In this document: one piece after another, positions 32,550 to 44,470 of the stretch
Numbering within the stretch: position 1 is the stretch's first letter
Layout of the letters: each line of letters opens with the position of its first letter
Assembly (NCBI GenBank): GCA_034440575.1
Contig: JAOTOL010001660.1
Coordinates: 4,578,501 to 4,642,500 of the forward strand
DNA: 64,000 nucleotides
Origin: Imbricaverruca yamaguchii
Lineage: Eukaryota > Arthropoda > Thecostraca > Neoverrucidae
Direction: 5' to 3'
The notes under the pieces: generated by a model
Told to the model about the DNA's origin: nothing
The model's input: only the letters and a program-made list of their open reading frames with translations
Databases searched by the model: none
Made by a program: the position numbers and the translations under genes

Positions 32550-32765
32550 AACGACTTGTTGCTTCAGGCGCTTCCACCAGTTCTAATCATGAAAGCTTCT
32601 AATGCTAAGCACCCCTCCCAAGGAAGCCACCAGACGGACAGTGGGGGCCGCGAAATTCCCCAGTTTATCTCAGACTACAACTTAATGCTTCTAAACACCT
32701 GCCACAACCTGACCTTAGGAGGGTCGGACAATTGCGTTCATTTCGCATACTGCTCCCAACAATGA
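32550..32765 (+). pseudogene. LINE endonuclease fragment (copy I only)
   Basis: NAKHPSQGSHQTDSGGREI and FISDYNLMLLNT resemble the GDxNAKHxxWG...LLN section of jockey/I-type endonuclease domains. Lies in a 1.1-kb segment missing from copies II and III. Confidence 0.65.
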
Positions 32766-33479
32766 AGCTTACCGTCTGTCTGGTTAGTTCAAACGATCTC
32801 GAGCTGAGCGACCACTAGCCAATCACAATGAGGCTCAGCACTGACGCTATCTATCACACTATACTATTCAGATCTTGAAATTTAAAAAGAGAGGACTGTG
32901 CTAATTATTCGAGGATTGTGTGTACCTCAACCTTGTAAATTCAGAGACCAGCAGAACCGGAACAATTTTCAAGGCCATTAGTTCAACAGTACGTGGCTCA
33001 ATCTCCAAAAGTTATCACCCTAGCAAAGGGCATCTACGCCCTGGTGGACCCCGGATTGTGAAAGGGCAATCACCGCACGGGCTTGTTCCCCAGCAAAACA
33101 ACACAAAACATGCATGCACGAAAAACACCTATCACCATACAGATAGTCTCAAAAACGTGTCCGGTACACAATACGAACAGCACGCCAAAACTGTTGGCAG
33201 TCCATTAACTCAAGAGTCAATACATTCGCCCTTGCCGGCAAAACCTGAGACCTGATGACACACTTGAACCTGAAATGCCCGCCAACAAGCTTCTTCCCCG
33301 GCTGACGGTCAACGAACAGCTTTTTACTAACATCACTGATCCACATTAAGTTGGATGCCACTTTACTACGCCAACGTCACTGACAACAACAGCGGCGACA
33401 CCACCAAAGCTCCCTGGACGTCCACGCTCCCGCTTAAAATGTAAACTTCAACAACACTGAAGACGACCAATCATTCACT

Positions 33480-33620
33480 ATGGATGAATTACACTTTGCC
33501 ACCAGCAAGTCTGGCAGCACGTCGGTTGGGCCTGACGACATTAATTACCAGTTTTTCAAACGTTTCAGCAGAAATTATCCAACGAATCTACTAGCAGCCA
33601 TTAACCCGTCCCGTCTCGGG
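33480..33620 (+). pseudogene. LINE reverse-transcriptase fragment (copy I)
   Basis: DELHFATSKSGSTSVGPDDI then NYQFFKRFS resembles the N-terminal RT block (xGPDxIxxxxxK) of jockey-type elements. It stops abruptly after INPSRLG. Present in all three units (46048-46190 and 55947-56088). Confidence 0.75.
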
Positions 33621-34474
33621 GAGGGGTCTTCAACTGCCCTCTCAGGAGTTTCGCCGATAGTGGACGAACGGCGCGCGGCAGCGCGCCCAAATTTGGCATA
33701 CCTTTTCCCACATCAATTTGACATGCTGATTCAAAACTTTTAGGTCAGGTCATCTAGGGTCAACGAGTTAGTCAAGTTCAAATGAGGTCACCTCCAAAAA
33801 AGATCAACCAGTCATCACGCTTTAACGGATACAGATATTTTAATGAAACTTTCAGCGTTTGCTTATCTTTAGGATGCAACAAAACGTACGAGTGTTTTTC
33901 GTTTTTGACTACATATAAATTTTGTGTATTTGCCAAATTACAATTCAAATACAGGATTCTGGCTAAAGTAAGCATTTTTGATTAGTGCAAGCTGACTTTC
34001 ACCAACGTTTCTCGGTCTGCTCTACCCATTGGAAAAGGAAAATAAAAGAACACTTGAAAACTCAAAATTTTGAAATTTATAAAGAATAACATTTTTATTT
34101 TTGGGGGACAAAAGTATATCCCTGGTCGATTTCACTGTCCTTTTCTCATTCCAAATATTTTTTATCTCATATATCCCCAAAATGAACTCCCCAGAGTCAA
34201 AAACATAATGCAAATCGTGAAAAGTCGTGAAAAAGTAGCCCCACTGGTGACGTCGCTTTTGAAGGGAAATTGTTTTGGATGGTGGACCCAGACCCTACTC
34301 GTCGAGCGCATTCGATGACACCGCTTTCGTTTTCGTGCGATGCTTAGTTTATATTTAAGAAGGGGTCTTCAACCGCCCCCCCCCCCCACCGGGACGGGGT
34401 GTGAGGATTTGACCGGAAAGACCGCGCGGGTTAACGAACGGCGTTTGCCGGGAGTCGAACGACGGCATTGCTGG

Positions 34475-34760
34475 CTTATTGAATACTCTCCGAAAACAGC
34501 TTCGGGAAGTCACATCAATGGGAAAGCCACTGCTACTGCTTGGAGACACAAACTCGGACATGTCAATCACAATTCGCCAAATGTCCGAAGGTATCTGGAC
34601 GGTTTGGCTGACTTGGATGTGCACCAGTTGGCCAGCGACCCAATCCATCGTCACGCAGACCAACAATAGCGGATCAGATCATCACCAGCCTGATATGGCT
34701 TATAAACATGCACTCATCAGTTGGTGTTGTGTCTGATACGCTGAGCGATCATCAGCCTCT
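34475..34760 (+). pseudogene. Second LINE endonuclease fragment (copy I)
   Basis: GKPLLLLGDTNSDMS (GDxN motif), then in another frame NSPNVRRYLDGLADLDVHQL, then VSDTLSDHQP (SDH motif). Frameshifted. The SDH end runs directly into the 26-bp array. Confidence 0.7.
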
Positions 34761-35123
34761 CACACGCTGAGCGATCACCAGCCTGTCGCACGCTGAGCGA
34801 TCACCAGCCTGTCGCACGCTGAGCGATCACCAGCCTGTCACACGCTGAGCGATCACTAGCCTGTCACACGCTGAACGATCACCAACCTGTCGCACGCTGA
34901 GCGATCACCAGCCTGTCACACGCTGAGCGATCACCAGTCCGTCACACGCTGAGCGATCACCAGCCTGTCACACGCTGAGCGATCACCAGCCTGTCGCACG
35001 CTGAGCGATCACCAGCCTGTCGCACGCTGAGCGATCACCAGTCTGTAGCACGCTGAGCGATCACCAGCCTGTCACACGCTAAGCGATCACCAGGCTGTAG
35101 CACGCTAAGCCATGACCAACCTG
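34738..35123 (+). repeat. 26-bp tandem array from an endonuclease SDH motif (copy I, ~15 units)
   Basis: Unit cacgctgagcgatcaccagc plus ctgtcg. The first unit overlaps the LINE codons for T-L-S-D-H-Q-P. Copies II and III have about 21 units. Confidence 0.93.
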
Positions 35124-35621
35124 TGGCATCCAGTGTGCTGCAGCATGCGACAGTTCGCAAATTTAGGGCGGTGATCGCGAACATATGGAATGTCGAGCTC
35201 GGGACGGTGCACTGGGATATAGTGAATTCTTAACATGTTTAGGCAACCTCATGGTCTCAATGTGATGACGATCGGGCGTCATTCGTACATTTCTGTTGGG
35301 CAAGCATTCAGATAGGCCTTTCAATGATTGTATGACTGAATGTCCTAAAAGTGCTGCACATACACACGGATGGACACGATGACACACACAAAACAATACA
35401 ATACATAGCCGTCACACATGTCCGACACGGAGGCTGCCGAACACAGCACATCATTCACTCAACGCCCAGCCCGGACACAAGCGGGACGAGCTCTGCACAC
35501 ACGAGTCTGCACACATGCTCTGTCGCCCACGCACTGCTATACACGCTCCTGTGCATACGCTCCCTGCACACTGACTGACCAGAGATCAGGACTGCACCGC
35601 ATTACCACAGCAGCGACTCAC
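35124..35621. other. Intron 1 of the Cys-rich gene, proximal part (copy I)
   Basis: Contains another acceptor-like copy (gctgtgttcggcag followed by CCTCCGTGTCGG, near 35430 on the minus strand), similar to the 57-bp array units. No convincing donor follows it. Confidence 0.5.
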
Positions 35622-35682
35622 GGTATGGCGGCACAGATTCAGCGCCGACCAGAAGAGCGGCCAACACGACCAGCGGTACCAT
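35622..35682 (-). CDS. Secreted 10-Cys-module protein, copy I, exon 1 (signal peptide)
   Basis: ATG at 35682-35680 in a strong context (gtccaccATGG). Encodes a short hydrophobic signal-peptide-like segment, MVPLVVLAALLVGAESVPPY, then donor C|gtgagt. The single extra base completes a Pro codon with exon 2. Total coding length 61+204+206 nt (156 residues). The gene spans 10.3 kb on the minus strand. No TATA box assigned. Confidence 0.72.
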
Positions 35683-36691
35683 GGTGGACGGCTTTCTTCA
35701 GCAACTGCTTTCACGTCCCGTCTTCAGAGGCTGTGTGCTGGCGACCTGCCTTCAGCGAGCGTGCGACGGTTGTGGCCGTTGTGGCTGCACTTCGTCTGTT
35801 ATAGCTGCGGCTAGAGACCGGTCGGAAATTCCGACAGCTGAATGTCAGGCGGAACGAGTAGGGGAGGTGCACCTGGCCGCACTGGTGTGGGGGCGTTTCC
35901 GCGACCCGGTAGCGTGTCAGCGGAATGGCTGGGGAAGACAACATCTAGGCATGCAGCCAGCTGAGAAACACGGCGCGAAGCTTGCAGAAGTTAATGTGCC
36001 TACTGCCCGCGTTGATTGCACTGGAGATGAGTGGCAGTGGCGATGCGAGCAAGCCAGCATTAGCTTGCGATGATACGCATTCCTTTTCAGCTTGTCCAGA
36101 TTGCGTAACGCTACCTGAGCGTGCCACTGCAGGTGCACGTCGGTAATTCCCCCTGCCAGCTTGTGCGCATGTGGGTTTTCCGCTGCCTCCAGTTGCACCT
36201 GCAGGTTGCAGGCACACATTGCAGGGTACTGCGCAGTGAGTGCGTCATCTGGGTTGAAATGTCACCGTCCAAAGCTAAACAAGCCACTATTGGTTGGTAT
36301 TATTCTGTTGGCTGGTATTTCCAGACCACTTGAAACCAAGCGCGTTGAAACGGTCACTGCTGCTTGAGTCAAACTCAAGACACAAAACAAAATCGAGTCG
36401 TGTTCTTCTACTTGTGACATAATTGCTTTTTCTTCTCACTCTATCGTATATGGTGGTGTCTTCCAAGACAGATCGTCCGTAATGCACTTCACCAAAAAAT
36501 CTTGCGTATGCTAAAATTTGATATAGATTTGGCTCTCGTTATCTGAACACGTCTGGACGGCTAAACAATAGCGCCGTCCTGGCGATAGTGTCGGCGACCA
36601 GGTACAGACTCACCAAGCCGCAATAACGACCAAAACCAGAATTCTGCTTTGATATGTCCGTCAACATTTGAACCATGAATGATAGAATTAT

Positions 36692-36967
36692 TTGATGTAT
36701 CAGTTATTTTCATTTAGCAGCAATGCTCTTTTTCCAATTCAAAAGTATACTAAGAGTATACCGCTAATGCAATGGGAGGCATTCCACAGTAACTCAACGG
36801 AAAAGTTTCCAAATTGCCGTCCGACCATTTTTGATTTTCTTGAAATGTTGTGTACCGGGGGTTTCAAGGGCGAGCAATTCATTTATGGTGAAGAAAAAAT
36901 TCCCCCACAAAATATTTCCCAAGACACAGTCCTTGCATATTTCCAAAAAGTCAATGAGGAGGCCTAA
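36692..36967 (+). other. 91-codon open frame kept in all three units (copy I)
   Basis: Same frame, length and stop in 49435-49710 and 60344-60619, with only a few substitutions (for example N-S-T to N-S-A). The frame starts at an alternative codon or Met; I do not recognise the product (NCRPTIFDFLEMLCTGGFKG). Recent duplication alone could explain the conservation. Confidence 0.4.
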
Positions 36968-37485
36968 CTTTGGCGACCTATAACTCCAAGGCTGAGAGAG
37001 CTGTCATTAATTTTTTTGTTGAATTCGGATGAATGAAGGAACAAGTTGGCTATCTCTGATTTTCCATTTTCTATTTAGTAGGTCACGTGACCTCTTGACC
37101 TATCTTTTGTGGCGTGGCCTTGACATTTCGGATGCTGAAATTAAAGCTTTCGTGTGATGAGCATTTGAGCCCTATTCATGCCTTTTCATATATACGACTA
37201 TAAATAAAAAACGTGGGGTTCGACATGCAAAAAGCACTTTTGGGGCTCGGAATGTTGACACAGCACGCCGTTTGGGACCCCTGCCCGCCGATAACTTCGC
37301 ATCTAGTTGGCGTACGATGTCGAAATGGTCCAGTGACCCCTGATGACGAAACCTGTCAGTTAGTTTCTGCTACACTGACATCAGGTCACAAGGTCACATG
37401 ATATTGGGCGTTCGAGGCCATCTGAGGTCACGAGCACGCTTCTGGCTATTACTTTGCCCCTAATAACTTTGCCATCAACACTGCT

Positions 37486-38503
37486 GTGTGTGATTCAGAT
37501 AATCGTGACTGCATGATGGGTGAGTGTGATGGGTGTCCCGGCGAGGAAGGTGTGATGAACATGTTGAACATACTAGTCGAAGAGCGAGACAATGACGATG
37601 TTGACAATGAGGAGGAGGTCCACTACAAGCGATGGGACAGCACTGACAGCTGCACTCTCCAAGAAATCGTCGCAAGCCAAGGCGAGTGCATCGAGAGACT
37701 GAGCTCCACCATAGTGAAGCTGACAATTCATCACCTCGAGGCGAAGGCCCAGTCAACGCACTGCAAGCATCTGAGGGAGACCGTTAAAAATGGCGAAGTT
37801 ATTGTACAAGGAGACTTTGCCGATAACTTCTCCTTCGTGGTGCAGGATGCCGCCCAAAGTTTTCACTGGGACACAGCGCAGAGCACCGTGCACCCGTTCG
37901 TGGTGTACTGGCGCCAAGACGGAGAACAGCGACACCAGAGCTTCTGCGTGATATCTGACGCCACAAAGCATACAACTAGCACTGTGCACGCCTTCCTTCG
38001 CCAACTGGTACCAGCAACAAAGGAAGTGGTTCCCGAGCTCATGGAAATGCATTACTTCACGAACGGATGCGCTGCGCAATACAAAAAAAAAGTACAGCTT
38101 CGCGAATGTGTGCTATCGTGACATCGACTTCTCCGGTGTGACATGTGAGTGGCACCTCTTCGCCACGTCCCAGGGTCAGGGAGCATGGCAATGTTTTGGC
38201 GGCACCGTGGAACGCGCCAAGTACCTCAAGAGCCAGCGGCGTCTGGTAAAAGATCAAATCCTCACACCAGAGGACATGTACTGATTTTTCGCCGGGCAGC
38301 TTGTGACAAAGATCAGGTTTTTATGTCACAAAAGAGGAAGTGCAGAAGGCTGAGCAGGAGCTGAATGGCCGCTTCACCAAAGTCGTGACCATCAGGGGAA
38401 CAAGAAAGCACCACAGGTGCTTTCTTGTTCCCCTGTGAGTCAGAAAATAATGCGGATCCATGCCCTCTCAGAAGACAAGACTGGCAAGTATGTCAATGTG
38501 TTG
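37486..38503 (+). pseudogene. Transposase-like gene, copy I (frameshifted)
   Basis: Same protein as 61104-62148: NRDCMMGECDGCPGEEG, FSFVVQDAAQSFHWDTAQST, YFTNGCAAQ, CEWHLFATSQGQG. A poly-A run at 38086-38094 has gained a base relative to copy III and shifts the frame. A TGA at 38281-38283 (CGA in copy III) adds a stop, and the C-terminal end is altered by the 38393-38435 palindrome. Confidence 0.75.
38393..38435. repeat. Perfect 20-bp palindrome, 3-nt loop
   Basis: CAGGGGAACAAGAAAGCACC, loop aca, then its exact complement. Copies II and III carry only a quasi-palindromic version (ggttctgccctg on the right side). Confidence 0.97.
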
Positions 38504-38640
38504 AAGTGATATGCTGGTGCGCTGGTGTCGTATTCTATCGATAGGAATATGTCAATAGGCACCTGCCATTTTACGTATAATCATGCAATCCGTACAAGCA
38601 CAGAAGGTCGTGAAACATGTCAAAGTGTTGAAGTGATATG

Positions 38641-39869
38641 TTGGTGCGCTGGTGTCGTGCTGTTCTATCGATAGGTATATGTGTATGTCGTCTCTCCGAG
38701 CAGTTTTCTATGCATTAGGTATGGGCGCAAAATGGCCAAGGCCGTCGACGCGCCCTGAAACACAAATCCTCCATCTATACATTAGTTACCACTTTCGGAC
38801 ATCCTACCGGTCACCTTACCATCAACAGGTACAAATGTAGTTCATGTATTAAGATTTCCATATTCGTTACGGCTCTGCCATTTTTACCTTCAAATTTGGT
38901 CCGGTCACCCGATGTCGGGTCATTGGTTGTCCACCCAGTGTCACGTAGCACTACTTGCGTGGCTCTAAAACCAAATCCAAAATTGACTGCAAGAAACAGT
39001 AGCATACAGCATAAGACGACAGTACGTGTGCAATATAGCCGAAGCAGCTGACGTGCACACAAATTCCAACCACACACGAGACAACAGTGTAGAATATTTT
39101 GACACTGGACCTGATCCTACGTGATTCGTCTTGTCAGGTATTTCGAGGGAGAATGCCCATACCACACTTTTACCATGTCCTGCATGGAAAGTGCAGAACG
39201 ATGAGAAGACGAAATTTTGAACTGACCTCAGATTATCATCCTTGACCTTACTTAATATTTCGAGATATCCGGATTGTTTGATTTGATGCAAGAGCACTAT
39301 GATCTGAATTTTGCTTCGGCATGCTGCAATTACTGCGAATGGCGGCAGTTGAGACATTGGAATATTACCCTCTGACCTATCCAAAGTCAATTTACAAGAG
39401 GAAGTAAAAGTGAAATTTGTCATTGCAGTCAAAAAGGAAAGGATGGTGTGGTTCAGGAACTACCAAAGTTATGGGAAACTGAACACTGATCCTTCCGCGA
39501 GGATGCAGATAGTTATAAGTGCCAACGAGGTTGCGGTAAAAAATGGTCCTGTTGCGACACACTCGTGGCCGGGACCATGCCAATTCCGCCGAGTTGGAAA
39601 CTTTATTTTTGCCACTGTTCGCATTTTTCCAAGTTTTCTCCTTTATATTTTTGATCCAGACAAAGAAATCATTTGAGCCGACTCAGTCATTGCAAAACCA
39701 TCGATTGGCCCTTCTGGGAATCTGGAGAGCTGACCTCGGACATTTGGCCGTGACCGGAGAGGCACTTACCCAGTGTTAAACATTCTTGCCCTTCCCTGCG
39801 CCATTGGGTACGGACGGAGTTTTCAGACTGTTGTAGAAAAAAGATCAAATAGGAAAACGATTGCACCGA
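38641..39869. other. Inter-unit sequence, no feature recognised
   Basis: No homologous frame, RNA or array recognised between unit copy I and the 39.87-kb duplication. Confidence 0.5.
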
Positions 39870-40900
39870 TCGATGTCTGTGATCCGTCGTGCATTTCAGT
39901 TTGCTTGGTGTCGTGCGTGGCGACTAACCAGTCTCGGCGATCACAGTGACTTCATCAATGCATCAGTGGACATTGTTTTCGATGTCTCCCGCTTTTGTGA
40001 AAGCTGTGTCCCTTCCCCGACCCTGAACTCTTCTCCACCACTACTTCGGATTCGCCCCTCCCCAATGTTAGCCATCAAGTAAATACTTCCACCCATTGTC
40101 ATCACATTTCAGGTCTGTTGTGCTCGGGTGCTCCATCGAGGTCGGTGTGTTTTAGCCTGCGTACGGGCGCTGAAACATTTTGTTAAGCCGTTGTGTGTTT
40201 ATTGCTGTTGGAGTGGGGGGAAGGTGTGTGTGACGGCCACGATGGACCCGAGACCACTGTATGACACTAGTCACATGCTATGACTTATGTGTTTTTATGT
40301 TGGCGCGCACTGTGCACTGCTCTGTTACTCATGTGATTTCACATGTAGGGGGATTTTGCCTTTTAGTGATGATGCTGAATAACATTAGCATCGTAAAATA
40401 AAAATAACATTTCTGAGATCTGAAAATGAAGGTGGATAAGTTCGATTAGTTTTTTGTTTGTTTGTGGGTGGAGGGGGTCTATTGCATTGACGCCCCCCGA
40501 TGTTTTTCAAAAATCGACACCCCTGATTGCGTTTATTCATGTATGTGATCTGTTGTGCATTTTAGTTTGCTTCGGGTCGTCTGTGGTAACTGACTAGACT
40601 CGGCAATCACGATGACTACATCAATGCACGTGCTTGATCAGAGCATCTGTGCTCCGATGCTCCATCAAGGCCGGTGTGTTTTAGCCTGTATATGAGCGCA
40701 TACATATTTTACTTAAGCCGTTGTGTTTTTGGTGTGAGTGGAGTGAGGGGAGGGTGACGGTGACGTTGAGGATATAGATGACGATTACGATGACGATAGA
40801 CCCGAGTCCACTGTATGACACTAATCGCATGCTATAACTCACAGTTTTTATGTTGATTTGCACTGTGCATTGATATTTTGTCATGGCAAAATGTTCTTAG
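39870..40900. repeat. Direct duplication (~0.67-kb period)
   Basis: gtgatccgtcgtgcatttcagtttgcttgg...ggtgtgttttagcctg at 39876-40330 recurs at about 40542-40880, diverged. Between the copies lies a segment ending in cccccgatgtttttcaaaaa that also matches 42040-42155. Confidence 0.75.
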
Positions 40901-40901
40901 T

Positions 40902-41768
40902 GGAGTCCCCCAGGGGTCAGTACTAGGGCCATTACTGTTCATTATATTTGTAAATAACATTGAAAGTGGCCTAAGCAGTAAAGTTTTGAAATTTGCGGAT
41001 GATTTGAAGGTCTTTAGGTCAACAACAGGTCAGGATTAGCATATCTCGCTGCAAAAAGACTTAGACGAACTTGTGAAGTGGTCCGAAGAATGGCAAATGA
41101 AATTTAATTTTAATAAGTGCAAAATCATGCACGTAGGTAAGCAGCATATGAAGCCTCCATACCTGGTGGGTAGCCAAGTGCTATCAGTGTCTCCACAGGA
41201 GAAGGATTTAGGTGTTATTCTAAACACAGAACTGGGAGCATCAGAACAGACCAAGTAAGCCAGGAAGAAGGCACTGAGAATGCTCGGGGCAATAAATAGC
41301 AATGTATCATACAGAAGTGAGGAAGTGATCAGGAAGCTTTACTGTGCATACGTCAGGCCACATTTGGAATACTGCATCCAAGCTTGGTCTCCTAGCTATG
41401 AAAAAGATTGTTGGCTTTTAGAGAAAGTACAAAAGAGGGCTACAAAAATGGTTAATGGCATAAGCAACTTGGCATATGAAGAAAGGTTGAAGAAATTTAA
41501 TATGTTTTCACTTAGATATAGAAGGCTGAGAGGAGATCTCATCGAGGTCTTTAAATTTGTCCATGGTCTGGCGAGGGGATACCTTGGGGAAATGTTTGAA
41601 TTGAACAAAAATGATGCAATTAGAGGTCATCAATTCAAAATTAAAGTTAACAACAGCAGAACAAGGTTACGGCAAACTTTCTCCACCAACAGGGTAGTAG
41701 AACATTGGAACCAGCTGCCAGAAAACATCGTCAGTAGCAGCACATTTAAATCTTTAAAAACAGCATAG
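40902..41768 (+). pseudogene. CR1/L2-like LINE reverse-transcriptase fragment
   Basis: 289 codons in a single frame without indels. Motifs GVPQGSVLGPLLF (RT block 4), KFADDLKVF (catalytic FADD), KWSEEWQMKFNFNKCKIMHVG, then YRSEEVIRKLYCAYVRPHLE and YCIQAWSP of the C-terminal region. Only two nonsense codons: TAG 41037-41039 and TAA 41256-41258. 5'-truncated, as usual for LINEs. The natural stop is TAG 41766-41768; 3'UTR probably to about 41950 (tttatgtc repeats). Confidence 0.88.
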
Positions 41769-42039
41769 ACAATCATTATAAGAATAGAGGGCTTGCTTTT
41801 CAGTATTACAGGGAAGGCTGATTGACAGATTTCGTGGGCAACTGGTTCAGTGTACAGAGTGCAACCAAGAAGGGCCCTTGTGGCTCATAGTTGCACTAAT
41901 CTTTTATGTCTTTATGTCTTTATGTCTTTTGTTTATGTGGTTTCACCTGTTACTGGGCGATTTTCCCGTTGGCGAAGATGCCGAATAAACATAAACATAC
42001 ACATCGTCAAACACAAATCAGAATTATTGAGGTCAAAAT

Positions 42040-42156
42040 ACAGTGGGTGAAATCCGATGAGTATTTTTTTTTCGGTGGGGGAGGGGGAGAGGGTCTGATA
42101 CACTTCGCCCCCCCCCCCCAATGTTTTTTTCTTCACAAATCGACGCCCCTGGTTGT
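42040..42156. repeat. Short repeat shared with 40440-40530
   Basis: ggtgggggaggg...gggtctgatacacttcgccccccc and aatcgacgcccctgg match the 40.5-kb segment. Sits at the left boundary of duplicated unit II. Confidence 0.7.
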
Positions 42157-42159
42157 GTC

Positions 42160-42985
42160 CATGTGCTCTGTTGGTGTTGACGAATGCGGTGTTGTAAGAG
42201 TGCTTTGCAATCGTCTATAGAATATTCCACGCTGGGGTAGGTGTTCCATGCTAGGCTTCCTTTGCGAGCCAGTCTGCCTCTTCGTTATCTGGGATGTTGG
42301 CGTGGCCCGGAATCCAGAGGAAGAAAAAGTTCATGTCTACGTTATGGGCCACGATTTGTTGGATTCGATCAATGAAGTGATGAGGACAGTCGTGAATGTT
42401 GCTAATTGACTGCAGGACGGATTTGGAGTCTGAGCAAATCACTACGCTTCTGACCTTCCGCTTAATGAGAATGGAGATAGCGGCCAGAATGGCCATTGCT
42501 TCAGCGAAGTAGATGGAAAAGTTATCCGGTAGACGTTTGGGAAGTCTGAGACCTGGTCCAGTGATGCCGATGCCTACCTTAGCCTCGTGTTTCGACCCGT
42601 TCGTGAATACGAGTAATCTGTGATTGTTGTCATCGGCGAACATGTGAAGGAGGTCTAGAATCTCCGCCGATGTGATAGTGGCTTTCTTCTCCGAGAGCAA
42701 GTACTCGACCTTTGGTTGGCTGAAAGTCCAGAATGGCCTAGTGGGTGATCGAGCTGCAGTGGATGGCATTGTGAGGCTAAGATCTGAGAGAGCCGTGGCA
42801 ATTTGAATGATATATGGTGGAAATTTGCGCGCAAATCGGCTTTTGTATATGTCAGGCGTAAAGCAGCGCTGTGCCGGATGATTTTCAATGGATTTGGTTT
42901 TGATGTGGTAGCGGCACAGTTGTGCCCTGTGGTGGAGTGATGGTGTGTTTGAGTAGGTGCGGCAACCATCAAAGTTTTCCTTTTA
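42160..42985 (-). pseudogene. RNase H remnant of a non-LTR retrotransposon (copy II)
   Basis: Same fragment as 23440-24285. The first catalytic Asp is changed (VFTNGSK instead of VFTDGSK). The frame is broken after EEADWLAKEA. Confidence 0.8.
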
Positions 42986-43011
42986 CTCGCTGTATCAGAC
43001 GTAATCCCTGC

Positions 43012-43175
43012 GGTGGTACCGTACCTGGTGCCAGATAAATGTAGCCTCCTGTGCTGGTACCGTCCCTGGTACCCCGATAGGTTTGGCCTCCTGTGCTGGT
43101 ACCGTACCTGGTACCCCGATAGGTTTAGCCTCCTGTGCCGGTACCGTACCTGGTGGCCGGCAGATTTAGCCTCGT
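43012..43175. repeat. 41-bp tandem array (copy II, about 4 units)
   Basis: Same unit as 24312-24930 but far shorter, inside an otherwise closely matching flank. Confidence 0.93.
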
Positions 43176-43656
43176 GCCTGACACCGGGTCGTATGGCACT
43201 TTGGGAAGAGAGATTACGGTCGTGGTCACGATTGGTGTGGCGGAGAGGATAAAAGTAGATACACCACCATTTCGCTTCTATTTATTGCACATCCATGGGT
43301 GTCACATGAAAGGAATCCAGTAAAGACAGATGTGTTGTGCGCACACTTTTACCAGTGGTGGCTGGAAGCGACGGGACGGTCTAGATACAAGTATAGATAA
43401 GTGCTCCCGCATATTGGAGATTAAAGACTACTCGGATAGATAGGATTGTGACGTTTTATAGAGGAAGACGTGTGTAAGTGCAAATAAATTTACTCTGTAA
43501 ACTCCACCTGGTCAAGCATGCGCCTTGTGCATCACAGCTAACGTCACACAGACTAGTCGGTGCTCATGCTGTGCCAAACGTGCAGCGAATAACGCCGATG
43601 TCTTGGTGTGGCAAGACGTCTTGGTCTTGGTCCCGGTGTGACAACTCGACGGCTGT

Positions 43657-43862
43657 TCACCCGAACACAGACACGCACTCCAGTATTGGTCCACAGGGAG
43701 CTCGGACGCACATCACCGTCTTCTCCCGGCACCTGTGTCCCGTTGGACAGATCTTGTTGTCGCAGGTCAGCTCGACAACGTGTCGACAGAACTTCGAAGA
43801 CTGTCCGCCGAAGCCCTGCACGTCGCAGAACTCGGCAGGAGGGAAGCAGTTGGTGCATCCAT
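43657..43862 (-). CDS. Secreted 10-Cys-module protein, copy II, exon 3
   Basis: Same boundaries and phase as copy I: acceptor ggcggcag, stop TGA at 43659-43657. All 10 cysteines kept; differences include CPTGHRCREKT for CPTGQWCQEKT and V-V-E-L for V-V-E-P. Intron 2 here is only 404 bp because no transposon or SINE entered. Confidence 0.72.
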
Positions 43863-44266
43863 CTGCCGCCAGTCAACGCCGTTAGACCCGTGACGCCCCC
43901 ACCCAGGAAGTCACATAACTCGACAGGGGGAGCAGTTGGTGCACCCGTCTGCCGCCAGTCAACGCCGTTAGACCTGTGACACCCTCCCAGGGGGTCACGC
44001 AGAGTATGCACAACTATTGTTTAGGCTACGAATACGACGCCGCCTACCGCACCACAGAACCTCAATGCTCACACTGGCTTGGGTGAGCCTTGAAGCGCGG
44101 ATGGCTTAGCTCAGGAAATAACTTCCATAGCAATCAACATATCAGTGCGACAAAGCTACTGATCAGAGGCGGATACAGAGAGGGGTCTGCGAGTATGCGC
44201 CCCTCCAATCCGAGCATACGTCCCTGAAACTGCACTCCATCGCCGACGGCATCCAGCGAGACGTAC

Positions 44267-44470
44267 CATTTGCATCGACACAGACTGGCTGTGGGTCGCA
44301 CGGCAGTGTTCTGCAGGAGTTCTGGCGCAGCACACACTGCTGCCCGGTGATGCACGATGTTGCGGCGCAGGTGGGCGGCGGGTCGCGCACACACACCGAG
44401 ATGTCGTTATCCTCCCGACATCTCAGAGGGGGCAAACACACTTGACGGCCGCACAGGTACGGCGTGGAGG
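44267..44470 (-). CDS. Secreted 10-Cys-module protein, copy II, exon 2
   Basis: 204 nt, phases and splice sites as in copy I (donor AATG|gtacgt). Ten cysteines; substitutions L to V (GRQVC), I to N (LRQNSC), G to R and T to A relative to copy I. No stop or frameshift. Confidence 0.74.

Larger units (their letters stand above)
23450..38640. repeat. Large duplicated unit, copy I
   Basis: Matches 42157-51272 and (from about 25250) 53255-62290 in the same order and orientation, at roughly 95% or more over long stretches by eye. It carries three things the others lack: a SINE (25689-25854), a 4,355-bp transposon (26069-30423) and a 1.1-kb LINE segment (about 32374-33476). Confidence 0.9.

Noticed and set aside
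34738..35123. CRISPR-like array
   Set aside because: 26-bp units are contiguous with no unique spacers, in a eukaryotic setting; it is a minisatellite. The same applies to the 41-, 65- and 73-bp arrays.
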